Shown piece by piece: positions 8,406-16,441 of a stretch of DNA of 64,000 nucleotides. This DNA comes from an uncultured Aquimarina sp. Lineage in GTDB: Bacteria; Bacteroidota; Bacteroidia; Flavobacteriales; Flavobacteriaceae. A program made the translations under genes and the position numbers. Position 1 is the first letter of the stretch. Every line of letters begins with the position of its first letter. The stretch is taken from positions 310,001 to 374,000 of the forward strand of contig CANMCO010000003.1 of the NCBI GenBank assembly GCA_947496355.1, written 5' to 3'. The notes beneath the pieces are model-generated. The model saw only the letters and a program-made list of their open reading frames with translations, ran no database searches and was not told the origin of the DNA.

Positions 8406-10510
8406 TGCCAAAAATTAGTACAAATCAATATGTTAATAGAGAATTAAGTTGGTTGCAATTTAATGCTAGAGTATTGCAAGAGGCGTCTGATGATACAGTT
8501 CCGTTACTTGAAAGACTCCGATTTATAGGAATATTTTCTAACAATCTTGATGAATTTTTTAAGGTACGATATGCCACTATTAAAAGAATTGACCTAGCAG
8601 GTAAAGATGGTAAGAATGTTCTTAAAGGAACAACGGCAAGTGATTTGTTAGAGAAGATAACAAAGATAGTAATCAAGCAGCAAGCAGAGAGTCTTAAAAT
8701 TATAAACACTATAAAAAAAGAGCTAGAGAAGCATAATATTTTTATCATAGATGAGAATCAGGTTACTTCAGATCAGGATGCTTTTATTCGTAATTATTTC
8801 ATTAGTAAAGTTAGTCCGGCTCTGGTTACTTATATACTTAATGACCTGGATAAGTTTCCGCATTTAAAAGATAGTGTTGCTTATTTAGCAGTAAAGCTTG
8901 TTTTAAAAGAAAAAATACCAAAAGAAGGCAGATTTTCTAAAATTCTTCACCAAACAACAAAAGAAAGGGTATATGCACTAATCGAAATTCCTAAGAACAC
9001 GGATCGATTTGTGGTACTTCCTGAAAAAGATGGGAAACAATATATCATTATCCTTGATGATTTGATTAGATATTGTATGCACATTAACTTCAGTATTTTT
9101 GATTATGTACATGCATCTGCCCATATGATTAAGATTACTAGGGATGCCCAGTTGGATTTTGATAATGATCTTAGTAAAAGTTTTATTCAAAAAATATCCA
9201 GTAGTGTAAAATCTCGTAGGGATGGTGAACCAGTAAGGTTTGTTTATGACAAAACTATAGAAAAGGATACACTTGATTTTCTAATGCAAAAAATGGGAGT
9301 TGATAATACAGATAGTATTATCCCCGGAGGTAGGTATCATAATCGAAGAGATTATATGAATTTTCCGGATTTAGGAAATACGGATTTAGTATACAAGCAA
9401 ATTGTACCTTTAGCAATTCCCGGGCTTGTTTTACAAGGTAGTCTTTTGGATAAAATTGCAAAAAAGGACTTTCTTCAGTATACTCCATATCATACCTTTT
9501 CATACACGGTAAAATTTTTAAGGGAATCCGCAATAGACCCCAAAGTCAAAAGTATTAAGATAACAATTTATAGGCTGGCTACGATCTCTCATATTGCTAG
9601 CTCGCTCATTAATGCTGCTAAAAATGGTAAAAAAGTAACGGTTCAGATTGAATTACAAGCCCGTTTTGATGAAGCTGCAAATATTCGATACGCAGAAAAA
9701 ATGCAAAGAGAAGGGGTGAATTTGATTTTTGGAGTAACAGGTTTAAAAGTGCATTGTAAAGCTTGTGTGATAGAGCGAGAAGAAAAAGGTAAGTTAAAAA
9801 GATATGGCTTTATTAGTACAGGTAATTTTAATGAATCAACAGCTAAGATTTATACCGATTATACTTTATTCACAACAAATGAAGCTATACTAAAGGAAAC
9901 TAATAAAGTTTTTAAATTTTTTGAAATAAATTATAAGATCAATAGGTATAAACACTTATTGATTTCTCCTCATTATACAAGATCATCTTTAATGAAACTT
10001 ATAGATGTGGAAATTGAAAATAGTAAAAAAGGTAACCCGTCTGGGATTAAGCTAAAATTAAATAGCTTAAGTGATTATGATATGATAGATAAGTTATATG
10101 CTGCAAGCAGAGCCGGGGTAAAAATAGATTTAATTATAAGAGGTATATGCTGTTTGATTCCCGGTATTCCTGGAATGAGCGAAAACATAAGAGCAATTAG
10201 CGTGGTGGATAAATTTCTTGAACACCCTAGGTTGTTTATCTTTCAGAATGGGGGTGATTCTAAAGTATATATATCATCTGCGGATTGGATGACTCGTAAT
10301 TTGGATAGAAGAGTAGAAATTTCTTGTCCAATTTATGATGAGGATATAAAATTAGAATTGATGGAGACTTTTGATATTTCTTGGAGTGATAATGTAAAAG
10401 CCAGAAGACTTTCGAAAGATCAAGATAATGCGTACATTAGGAACGATAGGGATAAAATTAGATCACAGATCGCAACCTATGATTATTATTTACAAAAACT
10501 AGGAAATTAA
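8405..10510 (+). CDS. ppk1: Polyphosphate kinase 1
   Basis: Reversibly transfers the ATP gamma-phosphate to inorganic polyphosphate. At 701 residues it has the family length. The N-terminal domain starts VNRELSWLQFNARVLQEA. Two phospholipase-D-like catalytic domains follow. The first has GLKVHCK, whose His (about residue 450) is the expected autophosphorylation site, followed by STGNFNE and the TDYTLFT region. Near the C-terminus come SSADWMTRNLDRRVE and the catalytic-core arginines. It overlaps sixA by one base and precedes ppx by 5 nt, so the three genes are probably translationally coupled. Confidence 0.97.
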   Translation: MPKISTNQYVNRELSWLQFNARVLQEASDDTVPLLERLRFIGIFSNNLDEFFKVRYATIKRIDLAGKDGKNVLKGTTASDLLEKITKIVIKQQAESLKIINTIKKELEKHNIFIIDENQVTSDQDAFIRNYFISKVSPALVTYILNDLDKFPHLKDSVAYLAVKLVLKEKIPKEGRFSKILHQTTKERVYALIEIPKNTDRFVVLPEKDGKQYIIILDDLIRYCMHINFSIFDYVHASAHMIKITRDAQLDFDNDLSKSFIQKISSSVKSRRDGEPVRFVYDKTIEKDTLDFLMQKMGVDNTDSIIPGGRYHNRRDYMNFPDLGNTDLVYKQIVPLAIPGLVLQGSLLDKIAKKDFLQYTPYHTFSYTVKFLRESAIDPKVKSIKITIYRLATISHIASSLINAAKNGKKVTVQIELQARFDEAANIRYAEKMQREGVNLIFGVTGLKVHCKACVIEREEKGKLKRYGFISTGNFNESTAKIYTDYTLFTTNEAILKETNKVFKFFEINYKINRYKHLLISPHYTRSSLMKLIDVEIENSKKGNPSGIKLKLNSLSDYDMIDKLYAASRAGVKIDLIIRGICCLIPGIPGMSENIRAISVVDKFLEHPRLFIFQNGGDSKVYISSADWMTRNLDRRVEISCPIYDEDIKLELMETFDISWSDNVKARRLSKDQDNAYIRNDRDKIRSQIATYDYYLQKLGN

Positions 10511-10515
10511 TTATT

Positions 10516-11412
10516 TTGTTAACAATAGAAAAATATGGAGCTATTGATATTGGTTCCAATGCAGTAAGATTATTAATAAGTAGTATTCATGAAGAGGATG
10601 GAAAGACTACTCGATTTAAAAAAACAAGCCTCGTTCGTGTTCCAATACGTTTAGGATCAGATGTTTTTAAAGAGCGAAAAGTTTCAGAAGAAAATATTGC
10701 AAGAATGATCGATACCATGCAGGCATATCACCTTTTAATGAAAACGCACAAAGTAGTTAAGTATAAAGCCTGTGCTACATCAGCTATGCGTGAAGCTGAG
10801 AATGGAGAAGAAGTAGTAAGACTTATTAAAGAAAAAACGGGTATCCAAATTGATATTATAGACGGTAAAGATGAAGCAGCTATTATTGCGATGACAGATC
10901 TTCATGAATTGATAAATACCGACGCAACATATTTATATGTTGATGTAGGTGGAGGAAGTACTGAGTTTACATTATATCATAATGGAAACATGATAACTTC
11001 AAGGTCATTTAAATTAGGAACTGTAAGACTTCTTAATAATCTTGTTACCGATACGATATGGCAAGATATAGAGGATTGGATTAAAGAAGAAACTAGGGAC
11101 TTTCCTAGAATTTCATTGGTTGGTTCCGGAGGGAATATAAATAATATCTTTAAGAACAGTGGGAAAAGTGTAGGAGAACCACTTTCTTTCTTGTATCTAA
11201 GTTCATATTATGAATTATTGAACTCGTTGACCTATGAAGAAAGAATCTGGAAGCTGAACTTAAACCAAGATAGGGCTGATGTTATTATACCAGCAGCAAG
11301 AATTTATCTTTCGGCAATGAAGTGGAGTACAGCAAAAGATATTTATGTCCCCAAAATTGGTTTATCTGATGGAATTATAAAATCATTATATAATGAAAAG
11401 CTTAACAAATAA
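10516..11412 (+). CDS. ppx: Exopolyphosphatase / Ppx-GppA family phosphatase
   Basis: A 298-residue ASKHA-fold phosphatase that removes terminal phosphates from polyphosphate or hydrolyses pppGpp. The N-terminal phosphate-1 motif is AIDIGSNAVRLL (residues 9-20), the second phosphate motif is DVGGGSTE (about residue 143), and GSGGNINN lies near 206. It is a short single-module form without a C-terminal HD domain. The start is a TTG at 10516 (MLTIEKYGAID after initiation), 5 nt after the ppk1 stop. It is the last gene of sixA-ppk1-ppx, so synthesis and turnover of polyphosphate are under one promoter. Confidence 0.93.
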   Translation: MLTIEKYGAIDIGSNAVRLLISSIHEEDGKTTRFKKTSLVRVPIRLGSDVFKERKVSEENIARMIDTMQAYHLLMKTHKVVKYKACATSAMREAENGEEVVRLIKEKTGIQIDIIDGKDEAAIIAMTDLHELINTDATYLYVDVGGGSTEFTLYHNGNMITSRSFKLGTVRLLNNLVTDTIWQDIEDWIKEETRDFPRISLVGSGGNINNIFKNSGKSVGEPLSFLYLSSYYELLNSLTYEERIWKLNLNQDRADVIIPAARIYLSAMKWSTAKDIYVPKIGLSDGIIKSLYNEKLNK

Positions 11413-11481
11413 TTAAGTTTTATAAAATCTGTATATTTACATAAAAATTACCCTACAAATCATTAACCAAACACTTTTACT

Positions 11482-12042
11482 ATGAAAAAAACATTACTTT
11501 GTGCTACAATCTTGTTATTAATAGGAACATTGGATGCTTTTGCACAAGAAAATTCTTATGGAGTGAGATTAGGAGCCAATCTTAGTTCTATTAGTTCTGA
11601 TGATATCCCTGAAAACCTTGAAGATAGCAGATTTGGAATTGTAGTTGGTTTTCTAGCTGAGTTTCCTGTAACAGAAAAAATAAGTATCCAGCCTGAGTTT
11701 CAATATTCTTCGCAAGGAAATGATGATGAAGCACTAAGGGTAGATTATCTGCAGGTACCAATTCTTTTTAAGTACAATATTTCGTATAAATTTAATGTGC
11801 ATATTGGGCCACAAGTAGGGCTTAAGATATGGGAATGGGAAGACAACACGGCATTAGAAACAAATTTTAATACATTCGATTTTGCTGCAGTTGCCGGTAT
11901 TGGAGTAAATCTTACAGAGAATTTCTTTGCAGATTTACGATATGGCTTTGGATTGTCTAATATTATAGACGATGAAGATATTCCTGGCGGAGCAGATGGA
12001 AACAATAGAAATATTCAGCTTTCTTTTGGGTATAAACTCTAA
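11482..12042 (+). CDS. Outer-membrane beta-barrel protein (PorT-like family)
   Basis: A 186-residue protein with a signal peptide (about 1-21, cleavage after FAQ). Amphipathic strands alternate with turns: YGVRLGANLSSI, IQPEFQYSS, VPILFKYNI, VHIGPQVGL, ADLRYGFGLS, and the terminal strand IQLSFGYKL ends in an aromatic-rich pattern typical of Bacteroidota outer-membrane barrels. A general PorT-like barrel fold is predicted; there is no basis for a specific transport or secretion role. It stands alone 69 nt after ppx and is closed by a strong hairpin terminator. Confidence 0.78.
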   Translation: MKKTLLCATILLLIGTLDAFAQENSYGVRLGANLSSISSDDIPENLEDSRFGIVVGFLAEFPVTEKISIQPEFQYSSQGNDDEALRVDYLQVPILFKYNISYKFNVHIGPQVGLKIWEWEDNTALETNFNTFDFAAVAGIGVNLTENFFADLRYGFGLSNIIDDEDIPGGADGNNRNIQLSFGYKL

Positions 12043-12065
12043 GAGATTATAAAAAAAATACTTAT

Positions 12066-12094
12066 AAAAACTCACCAAATTGGTGAGTTTTTTT
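12066..12094 (+). terminator. Rho-independent terminator after the barrel gene
   Basis: A stem AAAAACTCACCA with loop AAT pairs with TGGTGAGTTTTT and runs into a T tract. It lies 24 nt after the stop of the outer-membrane barrel gene. Confidence 0.9.
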
Positions 12095-12185
12095 ATAGTC
12101 TTTTATTTCTGATTTTATGAATAAGGCAATTTTATCGCAAATATAAAAACACTACATTTATATAACTTACTGTAGATTTTTTAAA

Positions 12186-13910
12186 ATGAAATTGCCTCTA
12201 TTCATATATATATTCTTCATTACTATTTCTGTGAATGCACAAGAGGAGAATCTTTTACAAAAGAAACAAGACAGTATTTATATTGATGAGTTGCTTTCCA
12301 ATATAAATAGATTACAAAGCATTGATAGTTCAAAACAAGCCGTATTCGAAGCACTAAAACTTGCTCAAAAACATAAATTTATTGGTCAACAAGGTAAGGC
12401 GCATAAAATACTTGGAGTTTTATATGCCTCGGATTATAAGAAACTGGATACTTCTAATTATCATTTTAATACATCTTTATTGTTTTTGAGACAAGCAGGG
12501 GACTCATTGGCATCCTTTGATCATGCCAATAACTTGAGCATTAATTACATACATGTAAATGATATGCCCAAGGCGCTTAAATACGCAATTGATGCAGTAG
12601 ATATTTCAAAAAAAATGAATCTGGAGAGTGATTTAAAGAAAAAATACCAAGGGGCTGCATGTTTACTACTGGGTACTATATATGCGGACATGAAGTTAAA
12701 TGATTCCGCAGTTTTTAATCTAAAAAAGTCTAGACTCTATTTTAAAGATATTAAATCCTCGCAACAATTCGTTGCCTCTAATAATATTGCAACATTTTAC
12801 TTAGAACAAAATCAATATGAAGAGTCTAAAATATACCTACAAGAGGCTTTGGATGGCTATAAACAACATAATTCATTAGACGGTATTGTATATACCTTAA
12901 ATAGTTTGGGAGATTTGTATTTTGAAATTAGTGACCTCAATAAATCTCTTAAATCTTATCAAGATGCTTTAACCAATTCTGCTCATACAAATCTTTATAG
13001 ATATAGGCTAAATACTTATAAAGGTTTAATTCGAGTTTTTTCAAAACGTAAAGCAAGTGATAGTGCTATTAAATATTTGAATAAAGCTTTTGATTTATTG
13101 GATTCTACAGAAGCTCCTAAGTTGAAAGTAGACATATTAAAACTAAAGGCAGATTATTTACAAGATTTGGGAAAATCTGAAGAAGCACTATCATACCTCA
13201 AGTTAAGTATGCAATTAGAAGATAGCATCATAAAAAAAGAAAACCTTCCCAAGATCACAACGATTTTAATTGAACAGGAAAAAAATGCAGGGTTAGAAGA
13301 GATAAAAGATATCAAAAAGTTATCTTCAAAAAAGAATTATTGGATTTTAGGAATTGTATCTTTACTACTCGTCTTAGGTGTTTTAAGTTATTTTCTGATA
13401 AAAAGATATAGAAACAAATTAGATGTTTCTGATACAACCAAAAATCGATTAGAATCATCATTGCAGCTAGAAAAAGAGAACAAGGAGTATATAAATCGAA
13501 AACTTGTTTCTACAACAGCCAACCTGGCTTTGAAAACAGACCTTCTTGATCAAGTAAATGAATTACTTGATCAAATAAAAAACCAACCAAAACAAAACCT
13601 CAATAAAGAAATTCGGGAAACACAAAATCAAATTAGGATTCAACAACATCTTGACAGCATGTGGAGAGAATTCTTTACCCATTTTGAGGAAGTACATCCC
13701 GATTTTTTGGATAGTATTCAATCAAGACATGGAATTACTCAAAATGATTTGAAAATTTGTGCATTCCTAAGAATGAATCTTTCCAATAAGGACATTTGCC
13801 AGTTAATGAATGTAAACCCCAATACGATTCGTGTAAGCATTCACCGTATCAAGAAAAAACTTGATGTTCCTACTGGGGTAAGTGTGACCGAATTCTTATC
13901 CGTAGACTAG
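12186..13910 (+). CDS. TPR-transmembrane-HTH regulator, paralog 1
   Basis: A 574-residue protein: signal or anchor segment (1-18, ending SVNAQ), several TPR repeats over about 30-370 (for example EESKIYLQEALDGYKQ), one transmembrane segment at about 390-408 (WILGIVSLLLVLGVLSYFL), a coiled-coil linker, and a C-terminal LuxR/sigma-4-like helix-turn-helix (NLSNKDICQLMNVNPNTIR). The TPRs are expected in the periplasm and the HTH in the cytoplasm, making a membrane-bound one-component regulator. Two further paralogs lie at 16442 and 18262; this is the most diverged, with VSIHRIKKKL instead of VNIHRIKKKL. Its own upstream region lacks the TGWAACGYTT repeats, but the gene just downstream has them. 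Ligand unknown. Confidence 0.82.
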   Translation: MKLPLFIYIFFITISVNAQEENLLQKKQDSIYIDELLSNINRLQSIDSSKQAVFEALKLAQKHKFIGQQGKAHKILGVLYASDYKKLDTSNYHFNTSLLFLRQAGDSLASFDHANNLSINYIHVNDMPKALKYAIDAVDISKKMNLESDLKKKYQGAACLLLGTIYADMKLNDSAVFNLKKSRLYFKDIKSSQQFVASNNIATFYLEQNQYEESKIYLQEALDGYKQHNSLDGIVYTLNSLGDLYFEISDLNKSLKSYQDALTNSAHTNLYRYRLNTYKGLIRVFSKRKASDSAIKYLNKAFDLLDSTEAPKLKVDILKLKADYLQDLGKSEEALSYLKLSMQLEDSIIKKENLPKITTILIEQEKNAGLEEIKDIKKLSSKKNYWILGIVSLLLVLGVLSYFLIKRYRNKLDVSDTTKNRLESSLQLEKENKEYINRKLVSTTANLALKTDLLDQVNELLDQIKNQPKQNLNKEIRETQNQIRIQQHLDSMWREFFTHFEEVHPDFLDSIQSRHGITQNDLKICAFLRMNLSNKDICQLMNVNPNTIRVSIHRIKKKLDVPTGVSVTEFLSVD

Positions 13911-13936
13911 TTGTGGTATCACTTCTTTTCAAAGCA

Positions 13937-14013
13937 TGAAACGTTTTTGACCAAAGATGTAACGCTTTGAAACGCTTTTTTTTCTTGTTTTCTCGATCAT
14001 TCTCATAATTTCG
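13937..14013 (+). promoter_or_regulatory. Regulated promoter with three phased TGWAACGYTT repeats (site 1)
   Basis: Copies of a TGWAACGYTT decamer begin at 13937, 13958 and 13968, spaced 21 and 10 bp, so all face the same side of the helix. A -7-like element TAATTTCG (Bacteroidota consensus TAnnTTTG) lies at 14006-14013, 38 bp after the start of the last repeat. The same layout and spacing occur at 20158-20234, and the two proximal repeats plus -7 recur at 16337-16392. It drives the secreted-protein gene at 14082. The bound protein is inferred to be one of the neighbouring TPR-HTH regulators. Confidence 0.75.
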
Positions 14014-14019
14014 ATCCTG

Positions 14020-14041
14020 TTGATACATGACTAACTATCAA
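14020..14041 (+). promoter_or_regulatory. Leader hairpin shared with the gene at 20302
   Basis: Inverted repeat TTGATA with 10-nt loop and TATCAA, in the 5' leader just downstream of the -7 element. The same stem with the same loop length but a different loop sequence is at 20241-20262, so the stem is conserved while the loop varies. Confidence 0.5.
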
Positions 14042-14081
14042 TAGATTATATTTTTTTACTAACTAATTAAAATTAAACATT

Positions 14082-14816
14082 ATGAGAACACATCAATTTT
14101 TTATGATTGCAGTATTGGTATGCACCACAACCCTTAGTTTTGGTCAGGACCTAATTAGCGGCGGTACTAATTCCTGGATTTTACATACCCCGGATGCAGA
14201 TGATAAAACCCAACTGGTTATCGCACCAAAAAACGACAATAAATGGGATTGGTCTAGACAATCTAATTTTTACAATGTAACCGGAAACTCTAATAAAGTG
14301 TCTTTTCTTACCAGAGCACGATTAAAATCAGCTTCAATTCATGGGGGTCTTTGGCTAGACAAGAATAATAAGGGATTGGTGGGTACACATCATGGCAAAA
14401 ACAGTATTGGTTTTTACACCAAAGGTGGTGGTTGGTCGATGATCTTAAACAGAGATAGTGGCCAGGTTGGGATCGGTACTTTTGATATCCCAGAGGACTA
14501 TAAGTTGGCTGTAAATGGAACCATGATTATCGAAGAAATTCATCTTCAACAATACGAAGAATGGCCTGATTATGTGTTTAACAAGGATTACGAATTGTTA
14601 TCACTTTCAGATGTAGAAAACCATATCAACAATAAGGGGCACCTTCCAAATATTCCTTCAGCAAAAGAGATAAAACAAAATGATGGTTTTAAAACCGGGG
14701 ATATGATCAAAAAACTGTTAGAAAAAGTAGAAGAATTAACCCTATATACCATCCAACAACAAAAGTTGATCGAGCAGCAACAAGTACAGATGAATGAGTT
14801 ACTATACAAAAAATAA
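14082..14816 (+). CDS. Secreted tail-fibre-like protein with C-terminal coiled coil
   Basis: A 244-residue protein with a signal peptide (1-21, ending LSFGQ), a beta-rich middle (GQVGIGTFDIPEDYKLAVNGT is typical of repeat-tipped tail-fibre or surface proteins), and a C-terminal block WPDYVFNKDYELLSL, GHLPNIPSA, then a coiled coil with Gln-rich heptads. This C-terminal block is common in Bacteroidota surface and tail-fibre-like proteins and resembles the intramolecular chaperone end of S74-type fibres, though no catalytic Ser-Lys dyad is evident. It is the first gene after operator site 1 and is followed 2 nt later by a T9SS cargo gene, suggesting a shared transcript and joint surface role. 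Confidence 0.7.
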   Translation: MRTHQFFMIAVLVCTTTLSFGQDLISGGTNSWILHTPDADDKTQLVIAPKNDNKWDWSRQSNFYNVTGNSNKVSFLTRARLKSASIHGGLWLDKNNKGLVGTHHGKNSIGFYTKGGGWSMILNRDSGQVGIGTFDIPEDYKLAVNGTMIIEEIHLQQYEEWPDYVFNKDYELLSLSDVENHINNKGHLPNIPSAKEIKQNDGFKTGDMIKKLLEKVEELTLYTIQQQKLIEQQQVQMNELLYKK

Positions 14817-14818
14817 GA

Positions 14819-16219
14819 ATGATGAAATATTTAATTAATATAAAATTTACTCTTTGCTTATTGTGTTGCCTATCGCTTCATAACCTATCTGCACAAGTTG
14901 AATTGGATTTGAAGGGTTGTGGCCAAAGTTCTGCAAAGTATTTAGTAAAAGTAAATGTTGACGCTCTTGCATATGCATGGAATACACTTTGCCCAACTAG
15001 TGCTAATGAGCCATCTGTTCTATTTAGCTACACTAAATATTCAGAAAAAGAAATAGATGGACCTATTGAAAAAATAGAGTATATCGAACAATGTGTGGGT
15101 GGCAATTGGTTTTGGGGTCCTGGAGGAATCAAAGTAACACACAATGGAGGAAGAGAAACTTTTTTGCGAAGTGTTGGAAATTCTATAGATAATGATAGAT
15201 TAAATAATCATAATAATGCTTCAATCTCTTCCAAAATTGTTTCCATAAAACGTGTTGATGGTGTAGAAGAGTCTGATTGTGTGTATGGTGGTCCAGAGCC
15301 TCAATTTCCTGGTCGTCCAGAATGCTCTAAAAACTGTATTAGATATAGAACTAATTTTGGCGAAGATAGCTGGAAGACTATTTGTGTAAATAACTCCGAG
15401 GAAAATATTGGAGGAGCAATTCCGAGAGTAGTTCAGAAACTTAAAGATGGTTATTATGTATTTGATCTATACATTGCTGATCGAGATGGTAATGAAATAT
15501 TAGCAGGCAAGGACTTATCAAGATTTCCAGAAGCCCAAATAGGGTATACAAACGGAAGTAATGCCGAAACAGGTTGCGTAGGATGGCAAAATTTATCGAT
15601 CATTACTCTTACCGATGAAGCAGGAGATCGATTAAGGGCCGGAGGCTGCACTTTTATTAAAGAAGGGCCGGGAACTAACGCAGGAAAAATATTTTGTTCA
15701 AGATGTGAACCTGGTCAACAGTTAATCATAGAAAAAGTTCTTAACGAAGGTGTTTTCTTAATTTCGGGAGTTGTTTTGTTAAGTTTTGGTAAGAATACTA
15801 TTGGGTCTGGGATAACTAAAATTGGAGCAGGAGCATCAGTTACTAGGGTTATATCTGGTATTCCAAAGAATATTTCTGAGAATATATGTCAAGACTATAC
15901 AGCTCCAACAGGTAAAAGTGTAAATACGCCTGAAGAAAATAAGAGCGAGTCCAATGTTTTAGACTTTAATTTATTTGTAACGCCAAACCCGGCTAAAGAT
16001 CATATTTATCTGCATTATCAGTTTCTTAAAAATAAGAGTTTTACTGTATTTGTATCTGATTTACAGGGCAGACAAGTTGTCCATAAAAATTACGGTCAAA
16101 AAGATAGTAAGATGCATAAAGAATACATTGATATCTCTCATCTTTCGCCAGGGATATACATACTTGGCTTAGATCAAGGAAATGGCAATATCAAACAAAC
16201 TAAGTTTGTGGTACAATAA
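14819..16219 (+). CDS. Cys-rich secreted protein with T9SS type A sorting domain, function unknown
   Basis: A 466-residue protein with a signal peptide (about 1-25, ending NLSAQ), a body of about 350 residues with many cysteines (for example ENICQDY, CSRCEPG) and no domain I recognise, a hydrophobic Gly/Ile-rich stretch near 305-345, and a C-terminal sorting domain from about residue 384 with TPNPAKDHIYL, VSDLQGRQV and LSPGIYIL, ending KFVVQ. It is predicted to cross the outer membrane by type IX secretion and be anchored or released at the surface. It starts 2 nt after the tail-fibre-like gene and is followed by a strong terminator, defining a two-gene operon under operator site 1. Confidence 0.75.
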   Translation: MMKYLINIKFTLCLLCCLSLHNLSAQVELDLKGCGQSSAKYLVKVNVDALAYAWNTLCPTSANEPSVLFSYTKYSEKEIDGPIEKIEYIEQCVGGNWFWGPGGIKVTHNGGRETFLRSVGNSIDNDRLNNHNNASISSKIVSIKRVDGVEESDCVYGGPEPQFPGRPECSKNCIRYRTNFGEDSWKTICVNNSEENIGGAIPRVVQKLKDGYYVFDLYIADRDGNEILAGKDLSRFPEAQIGYTNGSNAETGCVGWQNLSIITLTDEAGDRLRAGGCTFIKEGPGTNAGKIFCSRCEPGQQLIIEKVLNEGVFLISGVVLLSFGKNTIGSGITKIGAGASVTRVISGIPKNISENICQDYTAPTGKSVNTPEENKSESNVLDFNLFVTPNPAKDHIYLHYQFLKNKSFTVFVSDLQGRQVVHKNYGQKDSKMHKEYIDISHLSPGIYILGLDQGNGNIKQTKFVVQ

Positions 16220-16257
16220 GCCCTTTTTACTACATGGTTAGTTTTACTTTTCCCAGT

Positions 16258-16295
16258 AATCGTGTCATCTCCCCCATATAGATGGCACGATTTAT
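16258..16295 (+). terminator. Rho-independent terminator of the 14082-16219 operon
   Basis: A long stem pairs AATCGTGTCATCT with AGATGGCACGATT (one T-G wobble) around a short loop, followed by TTTATA. It lies 38 nt after the T9SS cargo gene. Confidence 0.85.
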
Positions 16296-16336
16296 ATATA
16301 CATGTAACTAGTTTAAAATCAACATATAAAAATTTA

Positions 16337-16392
16337 TGTAACGCTTTGTAACGCTTTATTTTTAAACTTTTTTGGTAATATTAATATATTGG
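16337..16392 (+). promoter_or_regulatory. Regulated promoter with two phased TGTAACGCTT repeats (site 2)
   Basis: Perfect tandem TGTAACGCTT copies begin at 16337 and 16347. A -7-like TATATTGG lies at 16385-16392, again exactly 38 bp after the last repeat start. The distal third repeat seen at sites 1 and 3 is absent at the expected 21-bp distance. The downstream gene is itself a TPR-HTH regulator, so autoregulation is the simplest reading. Confidence 0.7.
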
Positions 16393-16441
16393 TGTGTACT
16401 TGAGAAATATAGGGTCAAAACCAAACGTATAAATTGTGTGT

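Noticed and set aside
12186..12186. Search for the operator upstream of TPR-HTH paralog 1
   Set aside because: The gap 12095-12185 has no AACG repeats, so paralog 1 is not counted as having the site.
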